Part shown: in pieces, positions 28,775 through 37,419 of the stretch
How the letters are laid out: each line of letters starts with the position of its first letter
How positions within the stretch are numbered: position 1 is the stretch's first letter
Assembly (NCBI RefSeq): GCF_024519725.1
Contig: NZ_JALJRK010000002.1
Coordinates: forward strand, 1-64,000
Direction of reading: 5' to 3'
DNA from: Microvirga sp. Mcv34
GTDB lineage: Bacteria; Pseudomonadota; Alphaproteobacteria; Rhizobiales; Beijerinckiaceae
DNA: 64,000 nt
Translations under genes and position numbers: made by a program
The notes under the pieces: generated by a model
Told to the model about the DNA's origin: nothing
The model's input: only the letters and a program-made list of their open reading frames with translations
The model's database searches: none

Positions 28775-30082
28775 ATGTACATCATCGACCGGCGCCTCAA
28801 CCCAGGGGGCAAGAGTCTGGCCAATCGCCAACGTTTTCTGCGCCGCGCCAAGGCGCAGATCCAGCGGGCCGTACGTCAGACCGCAGGCGATCGGGACATC
28901 ACCGATCTCGAACGGGGAGGGGAGGTCTCGATCCCGGCCGATGGTGTTCGCGAGCCCAGCTTCCGGCGGTCCGGCGAGGGCGGCGTGCACGATCACATCC
29001 TCCCCGGCAACAAGCGCTTCGTGGAAGGCGATACCATCGAGCGGCCCCCCGGCGGCGGTGGCGGCGGTTCAGCGGGTGGAGACAGTGGCGAGGGCGAGGA
29101 CGATTTCCGCTTCGTCCTGACCCGCGACGAGTTCCTCGACCTTTTCCTGGACGACCTGGAACTGCCGGATCTCGCCAAGCGGCGCGTCGCGACGGTGGAG
29201 ACGCAAGGCATGCGGCGGGCCGGCTATACGGTCACCGGCTCCCCCGTCAACCTTGCCCTGCTGCGCTCCATGCGCAACGCCCTCTCCCGCCGCATCGCCA
29301 TGCGGCGGCCGAAATCCGAGGATCTGCTCCGCCTTCAGGAGGAGATCGACCGCCTTGAGGCACTGGAAGGGCCGTCCGACCGGTTGGCCGTCCTGCGCGC
29401 GGAACTTGAGCAGCTCCAGCTGCGCACCCGGCGCTTCCCCTATATCGATCCCATCGACCTGCGCTATCGCCGCTTCGAGCCGGTCTCGAAGCCTGTCGCC
29501 CAGGCGGTCATGTTTTGCCTCATGGATGTTTCGGGCTCCATGACCGAGCACATGAAGGACTTGGCCAAGCGCTTCTACATGCTGCTCTACATCTTCCTGA
29601 CGCGACGCTACAAGCATGTGGAGATCGTCTTCATCCGCCACACCCACGAGGCCAAGGAGGTGGATGAGGAGACCTTCTTCAACAGTCCCGAGACCGGCGG
29701 GACGGTGGTGTCCTCGGCCCTTCGGGAGATGCAGCGGATCGTGGAGGAGCGCTATTCGCCGGATGCGTGGAACATCTACGCAGCGCAGGCCTCCGACGGC
29801 GACAACTCGCCCAACGACGGCGCCACCAGCGCTGCCCTGCTGCGTGACGTGATCCTGCCGGTCTGCCAGTACTACGCTTATCTCGAGGTCGGCAGCGACA
29901 GCGACCGGATGCAGACGGGGTTCATCAACCACAAGACCTCCCTGTGGCAGACCTACGAGTCACTCCTGGAGGAGGGGGCCAACCTCGCCATGCGCAAGGT
30001 GAATCACCGCCGCGAGATCTATCCGGTCTTCCGTGAACTCTTTCGCCGACGCGATGCGGAAGCAGGAGCGAGGGTGCCATGA
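28775..30082 (+). CDS. yeaH: YeaH/YhbH family protein (DUF444, VWA-like)
   Basis: A 435-residue protein. The N-terminus 'MYIIDRRLNPGGKSLANRQRF' is characteristic of the family. A glycine-rich linker (residues about 90-110) precedes a von Willebrand A-like domain with the metal-site motif 'DVSGSM' at about residue 250. Members are co-transcribed with prkA and spoVR and are thought to work with the PrkA kinase/ATPase in stress adaptation, as MoxR-type ATPases do with VWA partners. The stop codon overlaps the ATG of spoVR by 4 nt. Confidence 0.9.
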   Translation: MYIIDRRLNPGGKSLANRQRFLRRAKAQIQRAVRQTAGDRDITDLERGGEVSIPADGVREPSFRRSGEGGVHDHILPGNKRFVEGDTIERPPGGGGGGSAGGDSGEGEDDFRFVLTRDEFLDLFLDDLELPDLAKRRVATVETQGMRRAGYTVTGSPVNLALLRSMRNALSRRIAMRRPKSEDLLRLQEEIDRLEALEGPSDRLAVLRAELEQLQLRTRRFPYIDPIDLRYRRFEPVSKPVAQAVMFCLMDVSGSMTEHMKDLAKRFYMLLYIFLTRRYKHVEIVFIRHTHEAKEVDEETFFNSPETGGTVVSSALREMQRIVEERYSPDAWNIYAAQASDGDNSPNDGATSAALLRDVILPVCQYYAYLEVGSDSDRMQTGFINHKTSLWQTYESLLEEGANLAMRKVNHRREIYPVFRELFRRRDAEAGARVP

Positions 30083-31623
30083 GCGTGACCCTGGACGACA
30101 ACCTGCTCTTCCACGGTGCCGATTGGGATTTCGGAACGATCCAGCGCATCCACGATGCCGTCGAGACCATCGGCGTTGGCGAGCTGGGGCTCGACGTCTA
30201 TCCGAACCAGATCGAGGTCATCACCGCCGAGCAGATGCTCGACGCTTATGCGTCGATCGGCATGCCCCTGTTTTACAAGCACTGGTCCTTCGGCAAGCGC
30301 TTCGCCCTGCATGAATCGAGCTATCGCCAGGGACTCATGGGCCTGGCTTACGAGATCGTCATCAACTCGAACCCGTGCATCTCCTATATCATGGAGGAGA
30401 ACTCGGCGACGATGCAGACCCTCGTCATCGCCCACGCGGCCTTCGGTCACAATCATTTCTTCAAGAACAACTACCTGTTCAAGGAATGGACCGACGCGGA
30501 CGGGATCCTCGATTATCTCGAATTCGCCAAGGGCTACATCACGCGCTGCGAGGAGCGCTACGGACATGCGGCCGTGGAGCGCGTTCTCGACGCCGCCCAC
30601 GCCCTGATGTCTCACGGCGTGCACCGCTATCCGCGCAAGAAGCGGCCCGACCTGCGCTCGGAGGAGCGTCGCGAGCGGGAGCGCCATCTCCACCAGGAGC
30701 AGACCTTCAACGACCTGTGGCGCACGGTGCCCACCAAGGGAGCGGCCGCGAAGCCGCCGCTAAGCGAGGAGCGTCGCCGCGCCCTTCTCGAACTGCCGCA
30801 GGAGAACATCCTGTACTTCCTTGAGAAGTCGGCGCCGCGCCTGCAGCCCTGGCAGCGGGAGATCCTGCGAATTGTGCGCCAGATTGCCCAGTACTTCTAC
30901 CCGCAGCGGCAGACCAAGGTCATGAACGAGGGCTGCGCCACCTATTGCCACTACCGCATCATGACGCGCCTGCACGAGACGGGACAGCTCAGCGACGGTT
31001 CCTTCCTCGAGTTCCTGCAGTCGCACACCAACGTGACCCGGCAGCCCGAGTTCGACGATCCGCATTACGGCGGCATCAACCCCTATGCCCTCGGTTTCGG
31101 CATGATGCAGGACATCGAGCGCATTTGCGCCCAGCCGACCGCGGAGGACCGGGACTGGTTCCCCGACATCGCGGGCAGCGGCGATGCCATGGCGGTGCTG
31201 CGTGACGTGTGGGCGAACTATCGCGACGAGAGCTTCATCTCTCAGTTCCTGAGCCCTCACCTGATCCGGCAATGGCGCATGTTCCATCTCGTCGACGATC
31301 CGGATCAGCCCGAGCTCATGATCGAGGCGATTCACGACGAGCGGGGCTATCGACGTCTGCGACGCTCGCTCTCTCGCCATTACGATGTCGGCTGGAGCGA
31401 TCCCGACATCCAAGTGGTTGACGTGGACCTTGCCGGAGACAGGCGCCTCATCCTGCATCATCACGTTCTCAATCGCACCCTGCTGCACAAAGACGACGCC
31501 CAGCGGGTGCTTCAGATGGTAGCCAATCTCTGGGGCTATGCCGTGGTGCTGAAAGAGGTGGAGCCAGCCACCGGGGCGATCTTCCAGGAGCACGTGGCTC
31601 ACCCGCACGAAACGCTTTTCTAA
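30079..31623 (+). CDS. spoVR: SpoVR family protein
   Basis: A 514-residue cytoplasmic protein. It has the family blocks 'GMPLFYKHWSFGKRF', 'VINSNPCISYIMEENS', 'AHAAFGHNHFFKNNYLF' and the His-rich 'MNEGCATYCHYRIM', which look like metal-binding sites. In Bacillus SpoVR is needed for spore cortex formation, but in non-sporulating bacteria it travels with prkA and yeaH as here. An ATGA overlap with yeaH shows tight coupling. There is no strong terminator after it; the next gene starts 100 nt on. Confidence 0.93.
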   Translation: MSVTLDDNLLFHGADWDFGTIQRIHDAVETIGVGELGLDVYPNQIEVITAEQMLDAYASIGMPLFYKHWSFGKRFALHESSYRQGLMGLAYEIVINSNPCISYIMEENSATMQTLVIAHAAFGHNHFFKNNYLFKEWTDADGILDYLEFAKGYITRCEERYGHAAVERVLDAAHALMSHGVHRYPRKKRPDLRSEERRERERHLHQEQTFNDLWRTVPTKGAAAKPPLSEERRRALLELPQENILYFLEKSAPRLQPWQREILRIVRQIAQYFYPQRQTKVMNEGCATYCHYRIMTRLHETGQLSDGSFLEFLQSHTNVTRQPEFDDPHYGGINPYALGFGMMQDIERICAQPTAEDRDWFPDIAGSGDAMAVLRDVWANYRDESFISQFLSPHLIRQWRMFHLVDDPDQPELMIEAIHDERGYRRLRRSLSRHYDVGWSDPDIQVVDVDLAGDRRLILHHHVLNRTLLHKDDAQRVLQMVANLWGYAVVLKEVEPATGAIFQEHVAHPHETLF

Positions 31624-31724
31624 AAGGACACTTTGACGCAAAAAAGCCAGGGACTCACGCGATCATAGGTTTCCCTGGGCTCGGCCCTGGTTTCGAGGGT
31701 CGGCTCCCTTGCAGGAGAATACCT

Positions 31725-32186
31725 ATGGAACACAAGCCTGTAGAGAAGCTGCGTAGCGTCGCTGAAGTGCATGAGTTGAGCCAAGGTTTCCTGTCACGGC
31801 GCGAGCGCCTCGAGCGTTGGGCCGAAGTGTTGGAGCGCCAGCCGAAACGGCGCTTGAGGTCACTGGGTGAGATCGAGTTCGTCCCGAAGGACAAGCGGCC
31901 GGAATTGCGGTCGGACGAATCTCCCATTACGGTCGCGTTTGAAGATCCGGTCCTGCGCGCCGCCGGCCTGAAGGGCGACACGCTTGGGGACGCCATGGAA
32001 TTTTTCGAATTGTCGGAAGGAGCCTCCCATCGCCTTCTCTGCTCCTGCATGAACGGCTGGAGCATGGAAGCAGGCTCTACGGCACGGAAGGTCCATCGCA
32101 TCGCAAATCCCGATCATCGGCTCATGCTGTTCACGACGGCCGGGCTGCTCACGGCCGCCCCGGCAGTGTTCTACCTGCTGAGCTGA
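31725..32186 (+). CDS. Hypothetical protein, 153 aa, possible C-terminal membrane anchor
   Basis: Not recognised. The first 70 residues are rich in Arg, Lys and Glu and probably helical; residues about 105-120 contain a CSC motif ('LLCSCMNGW'), and the last 22 residues ('MLFTTAGLLTAAPAVFYLLS') are hydrophobic, suggesting a tail anchor. AGGAG lies 8 nt before the ATG, and codon use fits the neighbours, so it is likely real. It follows the prkA-yeaH-spoVR unit. Confidence 0.65.
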   Translation: MEHKPVEKLRSVAEVHELSQGFLSRRERLERWAEVLERQPKRRLRSLGEIEFVPKDKRPELRSDESPITVAFEDPVLRAAGLKGDTLGDAMEFFELSEGASHRLLCSCMNGWSMEAGSTARKVHRIANPDHRLMLFTTAGLLTAAPAVFYLLS

Positions 32187-32197
32187 AAGAAGGCTAC

Positions 32198-32230
32198 GGC
32201 ACCGAGCCTCTGATCAGCGGGCCCGGTGCC
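32198..32230 (+). terminator. Weak hairpin after the 153-aa gene
   Basis: GGCACCG (32198-32204) pairs with CGGTGCC (32224-32230) around a 19-nt loop; the sequence after it is only mildly T-rich. It may terminate the upstream gene. Confidence 0.3.
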
Positions 32231-32251
32231 GATCGTTTGGAGACTTGATGA

Positions 32252-32542
32252 ATGACGGATGCGCCACCCCGCCGGATTGGCCTGCCTTGGTACAGCCGGG
32301 AGGATTATCCTCGTATCCGCACCATGATGACCGACCGGCACAATCTCGCCTCGACCTACGAGATGTGGCTGGCCTCAGCCGAGAACAACGAGACCGTCGG
32401 ACAACAGGCCGGGCTTCGAATCGAACGTATCCTGATCGAGCCCGCTGCTTTCGCGAAATGGTGCGCCGAGCAGGGCTTGGAGCCTGACGGTAAGGCGCGC
32501 ACGACATACGTAGCAGAGATGTGCGCTCGAATGACGGCGTGA
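32252..32542 (+). CDS. Hypothetical protein, 96 aa
   Basis: A small soluble protein with no signal or membrane segment. The start has GGAG 9 nt upstream. The pattern 'GLPWYSREDYPRIRTMMTDRHNLASTYEMWL' to 'FAKWCAEQGLEPDGKARTTYV' resembles small conserved alphaproteobacterial proteins without assigned function. It lies between the stress trio and the glycoconjugate locus and belongs clearly to neither. Confidence 0.65.
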   Translation: MTDAPPRRIGLPWYSREDYPRIRTMMTDRHNLASTYEMWLASAENNETVGQQAGLRIERILIEPAAFAKWCAEQGLEPDGKARTTYVAEMCARMTA

Positions 32543-32713
32543 GCTCACCAGACCCTGTCACAAATAGCCTAGCCTTGAAGTCTCCTCCCCTGTCCCTAAT
32601 TGCTCGGGCGGTATGGTGGAGGGGCAAACTTGCTGAAAGAGAGTGGTGCCGGCAACGACATTGCCGCTTCTTCGTCGAGAGGGAGCGATGAGCCGGCCGG
32701 GGCTCCGGGAACG

Positions 32714-33667
32714 ATGCGGGCCGCCATCCTTACAGGACCCGGGAAGATTGAGATCAACGAGGTTGAACGTCCCGTGCCGGGGCAGGGGCAAGTGCGGCTC
32801 CGCTTGGAAGGCTGCGGCGTCTGCGCTTCGAACCTGACGCCTTGGGCCGGCCCCGAATGGATGCAATATCCAACCGAGCCGGGCGCTCTCGGGCATGAGG
32901 CCTGGGGTTTCGTGGACGCGGTCGGTGATGGTGTAGAGGGCCTGTCGATCGGAGACCGGGTCGCGGCACTCTCCTACAAGTCCTATGCGGAATACGATCT
33001 TGCCGAGGCCGACGCCGTGGTTCGCCTGCCTGATTCCCTGGCGGGCCAGCCCTTTCCCGGCGAGCCGCTCGGCTGTGCGATGAATATCTTCCGGCGTAGC
33101 GACATCGTGGCCGGGCAGACGATCGCCATCATCGGTATCGGCTTTCTCGGCGCCATTCTCACGAAGCTCGCCTCCGACGCCGGCGCGCGGGTGATCGCGA
33201 TCTCGCGACGGTCGTTCTCGCTCGATCTCGCGCGCCGCATGGGCGCGGCCGAGACGATCCCGATGGAGGATCACCATGCGATCATCGAGCGGGTCAAGGA
33301 GCTGACTGGCGGCACGTTCTGCGACCGGGTGATCGAGGCCGTCGGCAAGCAATGGCCGCTCGATCTCGCGGGCGAGCTGACCCGCGAGCGCGGCAAGTTG
33401 ATCGTGGCCGGCTACCACCAGGATGGCCCACGGCAGGTCAACATGTGGCTCTGGAACTGGCGCGGCATCGATGTGATCAACGCGCATGAACGCGACCCGA
33501 AGGTCTACGTGGATGGATTGCGTGAGGCCGTGGACGCCATCGCGTCGGGCCGCCTCGATCCGAGCTTCCTCTACACCCACACCTATCCTCTGGAACGGCT
33601 CGACGAAGCACTCGATGCCACGCGCGACCGCCCGGACGGTTTCCTCAAGGCCCTGGTGACGTACTGA
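32714..33667 (+). CDS. Zinc-type medium-chain dehydrogenase (MDR family)
   Basis: A 317-residue MDR oxidoreductase. It has the 'GHEAWG' zinc-region motif, 'CGVCASNL', and the nucleotide motif 'IGIGFLGAI'. The structural zinc cluster is absent, as in short sugar/threonine-dehydrogenase relatives. The frame is open further upstream to a TTG at 32600, but the domain begins at ATG 32714 (MRAAILTGPG). The Gfo/Idh gene starts within its stop codon. Such dehydrogenase plus Gfo/Idh pairs oxidise sugars or cyclitols, which suits the inositol-centred locus that follows. The substrate is unknown. Confidence 0.82.
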   Translation: MRAAILTGPGKIEINEVERPVPGQGQVRLRLEGCGVCASNLTPWAGPEWMQYPTEPGALGHEAWGFVDAVGDGVEGLSIGDRVAALSYKSYAEYDLAEADAVVRLPDSLAGQPFPGEPLGCAMNIFRRSDIVAGQTIAIIGIGFLGAILTKLASDAGARVIAISRRSFSLDLARRMGAAETIPMEDHHAIIERVKELTGGTFCDRVIEAVGKQWPLDLAGELTRERGKLIVAGYHQDGPRQVNMWLWNWRGIDVINAHERDPKVYVDGLREAVDAIASGRLDPSFLYTHTYPLERLDEALDATRDRPDGFLKALVTY

Positions 33668-34695
33668 TGGTGCAACAGGCTGTGCTCAAGACGAATTCCG
33701 AATCTTCCGTTGCTCGTCCGCGCGTCGGCTTTCTCGGCGTCGGCTGGATCGGCCGGCATCGGATGCAGGCGATCCTCGGGACTGGGGCCGTCGATGTCGC
33801 TGCCATTGCCGACCCATCGCCCGACATGGTCACCGAGGCTGGTACGTTGGCACCCGACGCGCAACGGGTTTCCAGCCTCGACGACATCCTCGATCTCGGC
33901 GTCGACGGCGTCGTGATCGCGACTCCAAGCGCCCTGCACGCGGAGCAGTCGATCCGAGCCCTGGAGCGTGGCGTCGCCGTGTTCTGCCAGAAGCCGCTCG
34001 GACGAACAGAGGCCGAGGTGCAAGCGGTGGTCGATGCGGCGCGAAAGGCCGACCGACTGTTATGCGTCGATCTCTCCTACCGCTTCACGGAAGGCATGCG
34101 GCGCATCCGCGAGATCATCAATTCGGGCGAACTGGGGCACGTCTATGCCGTGGATCTCGTGTTCCACAACGCCTACGGACCGGACAAGCAATGGTTCTAC
34201 GACCCAGCCTTGTCCGGCGGCGGCTGTGTGATGGATCTCGGCGTGCATCTGGTCGATCTTGCCCTTTGGACATTGAACAACCCCGGAGTGGGGAGCGTCA
34301 CAGGCAAGCTCTTTGCGGGCGGTGCACCGCTCAAGGATTCTGCATCGCAGGTGGAGGATTATGCCGTCGCGACCGTCGAGCTGGACACGGGCAGCGTGGT
34401 GCAACTCGCCTGTTCCTGGCGGCTTCAGGCCGGATGCGACGCGATCATCTCCGCCACGTTCTATGGAACGCAGGGTGGAGTATCGTTGCGCAACGTGAAT
34501 GGATCCTTCTATGATTTTACGACGGAGCGCTATTGGGGCACGTCTCGCGAGACATTGACCTCGCCGCCGGACGAATGGGGTGGCCGCGCGGCAGCCGACT
34601 GGGCTTCACGGCTTGCGACGGGGGAGCGGTTCGATCCGGCTGCTGACCATCTTGTTAGTGTCGCAAAGGTGCTCGACCGGATCTATGGACGATAG
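33667..34695 (+). CDS. Gfo/Idh/MocA family oxidoreductase
   Basis: A 342-residue NAD(P)-dependent sugar or cyclitol dehydrogenase. The Rossmann motif is 'GFLGVGWIGRHR' at about 21-32; the catalytic lysine lies in 'CQKPLG' (normally EKP), and the C-terminal domain has 'GGGCVMDLGVHLVDLALW', matching the GG..D.G.H.ID catalytic block. Family members include inositol 2-dehydrogenase and scyllo-inositol dehydrogenases, so with an inositol-phosphate synthase nearby an inositol-like substrate is attractive but unproven. Coupled to the upstream dehydrogenase by a 1-nt overlap. Confidence 0.87.
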   Translation: MVQQAVLKTNSESSVARPRVGFLGVGWIGRHRMQAILGTGAVDVAAIADPSPDMVTEAGTLAPDAQRVSSLDDILDLGVDGVVIATPSALHAEQSIRALERGVAVFCQKPLGRTEAEVQAVVDAARKADRLLCVDLSYRFTEGMRRIREIINSGELGHVYAVDLVFHNAYGPDKQWFYDPALSGGGCVMDLGVHLVDLALWTLNNPGVGSVTGKLFAGGAPLKDSASQVEDYAVATVELDTGSVVQLACSWRLQAGCDAIISATFYGTQGGVSLRNVNGSFYDFTTERYWGTSRETLTSPPDEWGGRAAADWASRLATGERFDPAADHLVSVAKVLDRIYGR

Positions 34696-34776
34696 AGAAT
34701 CGGATGCAAAAAGTGGGAAACGGCTTTGCGTGGAAAGATGCGTTAAATCGATAAGTTGAGGCATCGGACCTGTGTT

Positions 34777-34799
34777 CGAAAGCACGTACAATGCTTTCG
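34777..34799. terminator. Hairpin in convergent intergenic region
   Basis: CGAAAGCA/TGCTTTCG, 8-bp perfect stem with a 7-nt loop, 82 nt after the Gfo/Idh stop. A weak terminator candidate for that gene. Confidence 0.4.
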
Positions 34800-34844
34800 C
34801 TCGAGCAAGAGAGTAATTTCGCCGTCACCCGTATCATTCATGCA

Positions 34845-34875
34845 CATCATGGCCGGCACAGGGCCGGCCATGATG
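34845..34875. terminator. Strong bidirectional hairpin terminator
   Basis: A 13-bp perfect stem CATCATGGCCGGC/GCCGGCCATGATG with a 5-nt loop between the convergent Gfo/Idh and glycoside hydrolase genes. There is no T-tract, but the stability and position suggest termination both ways. Confidence 0.6.
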
Positions 34876-34896
34876 TGAGAGGGGGCGACGTTTGCC

Positions 34897-35826
34897 TCAG
34901 AGAATTTCCAGAACCTTGCTGGACTGAGCAGCCGGGGTTGCAGGTGCATAGCGGCGGATCATGCTGGCGCAGAATTCCGCAAACTCCTCCTTCACCTGCG
35001 GCGCACTTGTGTGGTGTGGCGCGATCCCGCGATGTTCCGGGGTGAAGCAGAAGGTCACCGTCACGTCGAAATCCTGGAGAGCCTCCATTTGCCGATCGAA
35101 CCAAGCCAGCGCGTTCGGGCGGTAGCTGTCGGCCCAGGACAGGCCGGTGCGAAGGTACTTGACGCCCAGGCGCTTCATCCATGCCACGGCCTCGTCGAGG
35201 CGATGGTCTTCATAGTGGAACCACTGGCACAGGCCCATCTGCGGCGCGTATTTGGCGAATTCCTCGAGAGAAGGCTTTGGCGTACCGTCCTCACGCAGGA
35301 GCCCCATGTAGAAGTGCCGGTAATAGGACGAGCCCTCGGCTTCCCTGTGCCGCGTCGTGGCCTCCCAGGCGCGGGGAAGATCGTACAGGCTGTACCAATG
35401 GATCTTAGGTACCTTGCCGATCAGGAGTTCGGCGGTCCGGTTCAGGCCCCAGACCTGCACTTCCTCGGCGCCGAAGGTCGAGATGCCGACTTCGCTGACC
35501 CAGATCGGCTTGTCCGTCACCGCGCGGATCTCGTCGATCTTCGCGGGCCATTCGTGGATCTGCCATAGGTTCCAATCGAGCGGAAAGCCATGAACGGCCA
35601 CGACATCCAAGTGCTCGAGAGCGCCGTGTTCTTCCAGCTTCCTGATGAAGCCGGGATCAATGGGCGAGATGCCGCCGAGAACGCGCGGCAGATTGGGGTT
35701 TTCAGCCTTGATGGCCTGCCCCGAGGCGATCACCATATCGGAGAAAAGCTTCCAATCTGGATCGATCTCCGGGTCCCAGTGGGACTTGTTGTTGGGCTCG
35801 TTCCAGATCATTGCGGCTTCGATCAT
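34897..35826 (-). CDS. Glycoside hydrolase-like TIM barrel (GH39-type), apparently circularly permuted
   Basis: A 309-residue protein. Residue E10 in 'IWNEPNN' fits the acid/base glutamate at the end of strand 4 of a clan-A barrel, and E112 in 'WVSEVGIS' fits the nucleophile on strand 7. The segment expected before strand 4, with 'GLCQWFHYEDHRLDEAVAWM', 'YLRTGLSW' and 'VTVTFCFTPEH', is found instead at the C-terminus (about 198-295). Read circularly, the order is normal, so the gene looks permuted rather than truncated. No signal peptide; it should be cytoplasmic. Last gene of the inositol synthase operon, overlapping the methyltransferase by 4 nt. Confidence 0.72.
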   Translation of the reverse strand: MIEAAMIWNEPNNKSHWDPEIDPDWKLFSDMVIASGQAIKAENPNLPRVLGGISPIDPGFIRKLEEHGALEHLDVVAVHGFPLDWNLWQIHEWPAKIDEIRAVTDKPIWVSEVGISTFGAEEVQVWGLNRTAELLIGKVPKIHWYSLYDLPRAWEATTRHREAEGSSYYRHFYMGLLREDGTPKPSLEEFAKYAPQMGLCQWFHYEDHRLDEAVAWMKRLGVKYLRTGLSWADSYRPNALAWFDRQMEALQDFDVTVTFCFTPEHRGIAPHHTSAPQVKEEFAEFCASMIRRYAPATPAAQSSKVLEIL

Positions 35827-36596
35827 GCGTGTCTCCCTTGCGCCGGGTAGACCGCACCCGCACCGGGTGGGGCATCGACACGGCGACAGATGTAAACTTC
35901 GGTTTCAGGATGTTGGACGATCTCGAACCCGGCACTGCGGAGCATGGCCTCGACGCAGGCGGAATTGGGCGCCCACCAATTGGTGGGATCGTCGGCATAA
36001 CGGTGCTCGATGAAGTGCATCTTCGGATAGCGCGGATCGTCGAAGTGATCCGTCTGCCAGAAGGTGTAGTTCTCGTCGACGGGCATGACCTCCGTGGATC
36101 CACGCTGCATCGATTGGAACACCAGAAGATCCTTGGCGACGTTCTCGTGAATCAGGTCGAGGGCCAGCAAGGGATGACGCAGGTGATAGAGCACGCCCAT
36201 GAAGAGAACGACATCGAAGCGCTCGCCGAGTTGCCCCAGGTCATAGACCGACAGTTTCCGGAACTCGATGTCGTAACCCATAGTCTGCGCGGCAAATCGC
36301 GCCTGCGCGAGATAGGCCTCGTCGAAGTCGATTCCGAGTACGCGTTCCGCACCGCGCTTCTTCATTTCCATGGAGTAGAAGCCGCCGTTGCAGCCGATGT
36401 CGAGAACGCTTTTCCCAGTGAGGTCCTGCGGGATCGCGTCGGCAAATCGTTGCCACTTCACCGCAGGATAGTTGCCGAGAAAATGGTTCGGTGCGGTCCA
36501 GACACCGCCCTTGAGCTCGATGTTGTGGAACCAGGGTCCGAGCGCTTCGGCTTTTTGACGGATTTCTTCAAGCGGCATGGGATCGACGGCATTCAT
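35823..36596 (-). CDS. SAM-dependent methyltransferase (TIGR04290-like)
   Basis: A 257-residue class I methyltransferase. Motif I is 'VLDIGCNGGFYS' at about 64-75; the surrounding text ('WFHNIELKGGVWTAPN', 'VLFMGVLYHLRHPLLALD') resembles CmoB/tRNA-mo5U methyltransferase-type proteins, but members of this kind are found in glycan-type clusters together with nucleotidyltransferases and glycosyltransferases. It probably methylates a sugar of the product of this locus. It begins 8 nt after the nucleotidyltransferase stop. Confidence 0.82.
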   Translation of the reverse strand: MNAVDPMPLEEIRQKAEALGPWFHNIELKGGVWTAPNHFLGNYPAVKWQRFADAIPQDLTGKSVLDIGCNGGFYSMEMKKRGAERVLGIDFDEAYLAQARFAAQTMGYDIEFRKLSVYDLGQLGERFDVVLFMGVLYHLRHPLLALDLIHENVAKDLLVFQSMQRGSTEVMPVDENYTFWQTDHFDDPRYPKMHFIEHRYADDPTNWWAPNSACVEAMLRSAGFEIVQHPETEVYICRRVDAPPGAGAVYPAQGRHA

Positions 36597-36604
36597 CGTG
36601 ACGA

Positions 36605-37417
36605 TTACTCCCTGTTCAAATCATGAAGTCCGCGCGGCAGCCGTCCGGCCGGCCAGCCGAGGGCGACGCGCGCGCCTGTAATGGTTTCGTGCTTCGCCGC
36701 ATCGCTCAGTAGGCCGATGGCGGCGCGATAGCCATGCAATGTTCCCACATCCACATAGGACTGGCCCGCTCTCACGCCGACGGCCTTCCCGCCTTCAGCC
36801 AGATAGGCATTCACGAGGGTGCCGAAGAATTCGTCATCGCGATTGCGCGACATCCAGAGTTTGCGCAGTGTTTCGAGCACATGGCCGGGCATCTTGAACG
36901 CACCCCAGATCCACTGTGAGGCGGCATCGGCCTGTTTCACCTGGATCTCTAGCACCTGCATGCTCTCATCCAGGATCACCGCGTCGAAGACCTCGGGATT
37001 CTCGACCGGAAAGAGCAGGAAGGAGAGACAATCCTCCGGCAGCTCCGCGAGGGCCTTCTCGGGGAACCAGACCGTATCCGGAAGACCGACGATCGCGCTC
37101 TCATCGGCTGGAATGAGCGGAGCCGCTTGGAAGATCGCGTCGCACAAGCCGCGTGCTTCCGGCTGGACCACATAGGCGATGGAAGCGCCGCCGTAGCTTG
37201 CGCCATAGTATTCCATGATGTCTGACTTGCCGGGAGAAATGACGAAGCATATCTTTTCCGCCCCGCCATAGATCATGCGCTCGACGAGATACTCGCTGAC
37301 GGCACAGGGACGCTCGATGCCATTGTCGAGGCGGCTGCCCACGGGCAGGAGCTCTTTCGAGAAGGCCAGAGGCTGGATGCGGCTTCCGATGCCCGCAGCA
37401 GGTATGATTCCCCACAT
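36605..37417 (-). CDS. Sugar-phosphate nucleotidyltransferase
   Basis: A 270-residue nucleotidyltransferase of the RmlA/GalU type. The activating loop is 'AAGIGSRIQPLAFSKELLPVG' at residues 7-27, with the usual Arg and Lys; 'GLPDTVWFPE' carries the metal-binding aspartate. It should join a sugar (or inositol) phosphate to NTP, giving the activated donor for the glycosyltransferases here. The N-terminus starts directly at 'MWGIIPAAG'. The gene follows the CgeB-like gene by 2 nt. Confidence 0.87.
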   Translation of the reverse strand: MWGIIPAAGIGSRIQPLAFSKELLPVGSRLDNGIERPCAVSEYLVERMIYGGAEKICFVISPGKSDIMEYYGASYGGASIAYVVQPEARGLCDAIFQAAPLIPADESAIVGLPDTVWFPEKALAELPEDCLSFLLFPVENPEVFDAVILDESMQVLEIQVKQADAASQWIWGAFKMPGHVLETLRKLWMSRNRDDEFFGTLVNAYLAEGGKAVGVRAGQSYVDVGTLHGYRAAIGLLSDAAKHETITGARVALGWPAGRLPRGLHDLNRE

Positions 37418-37419
37418 GG

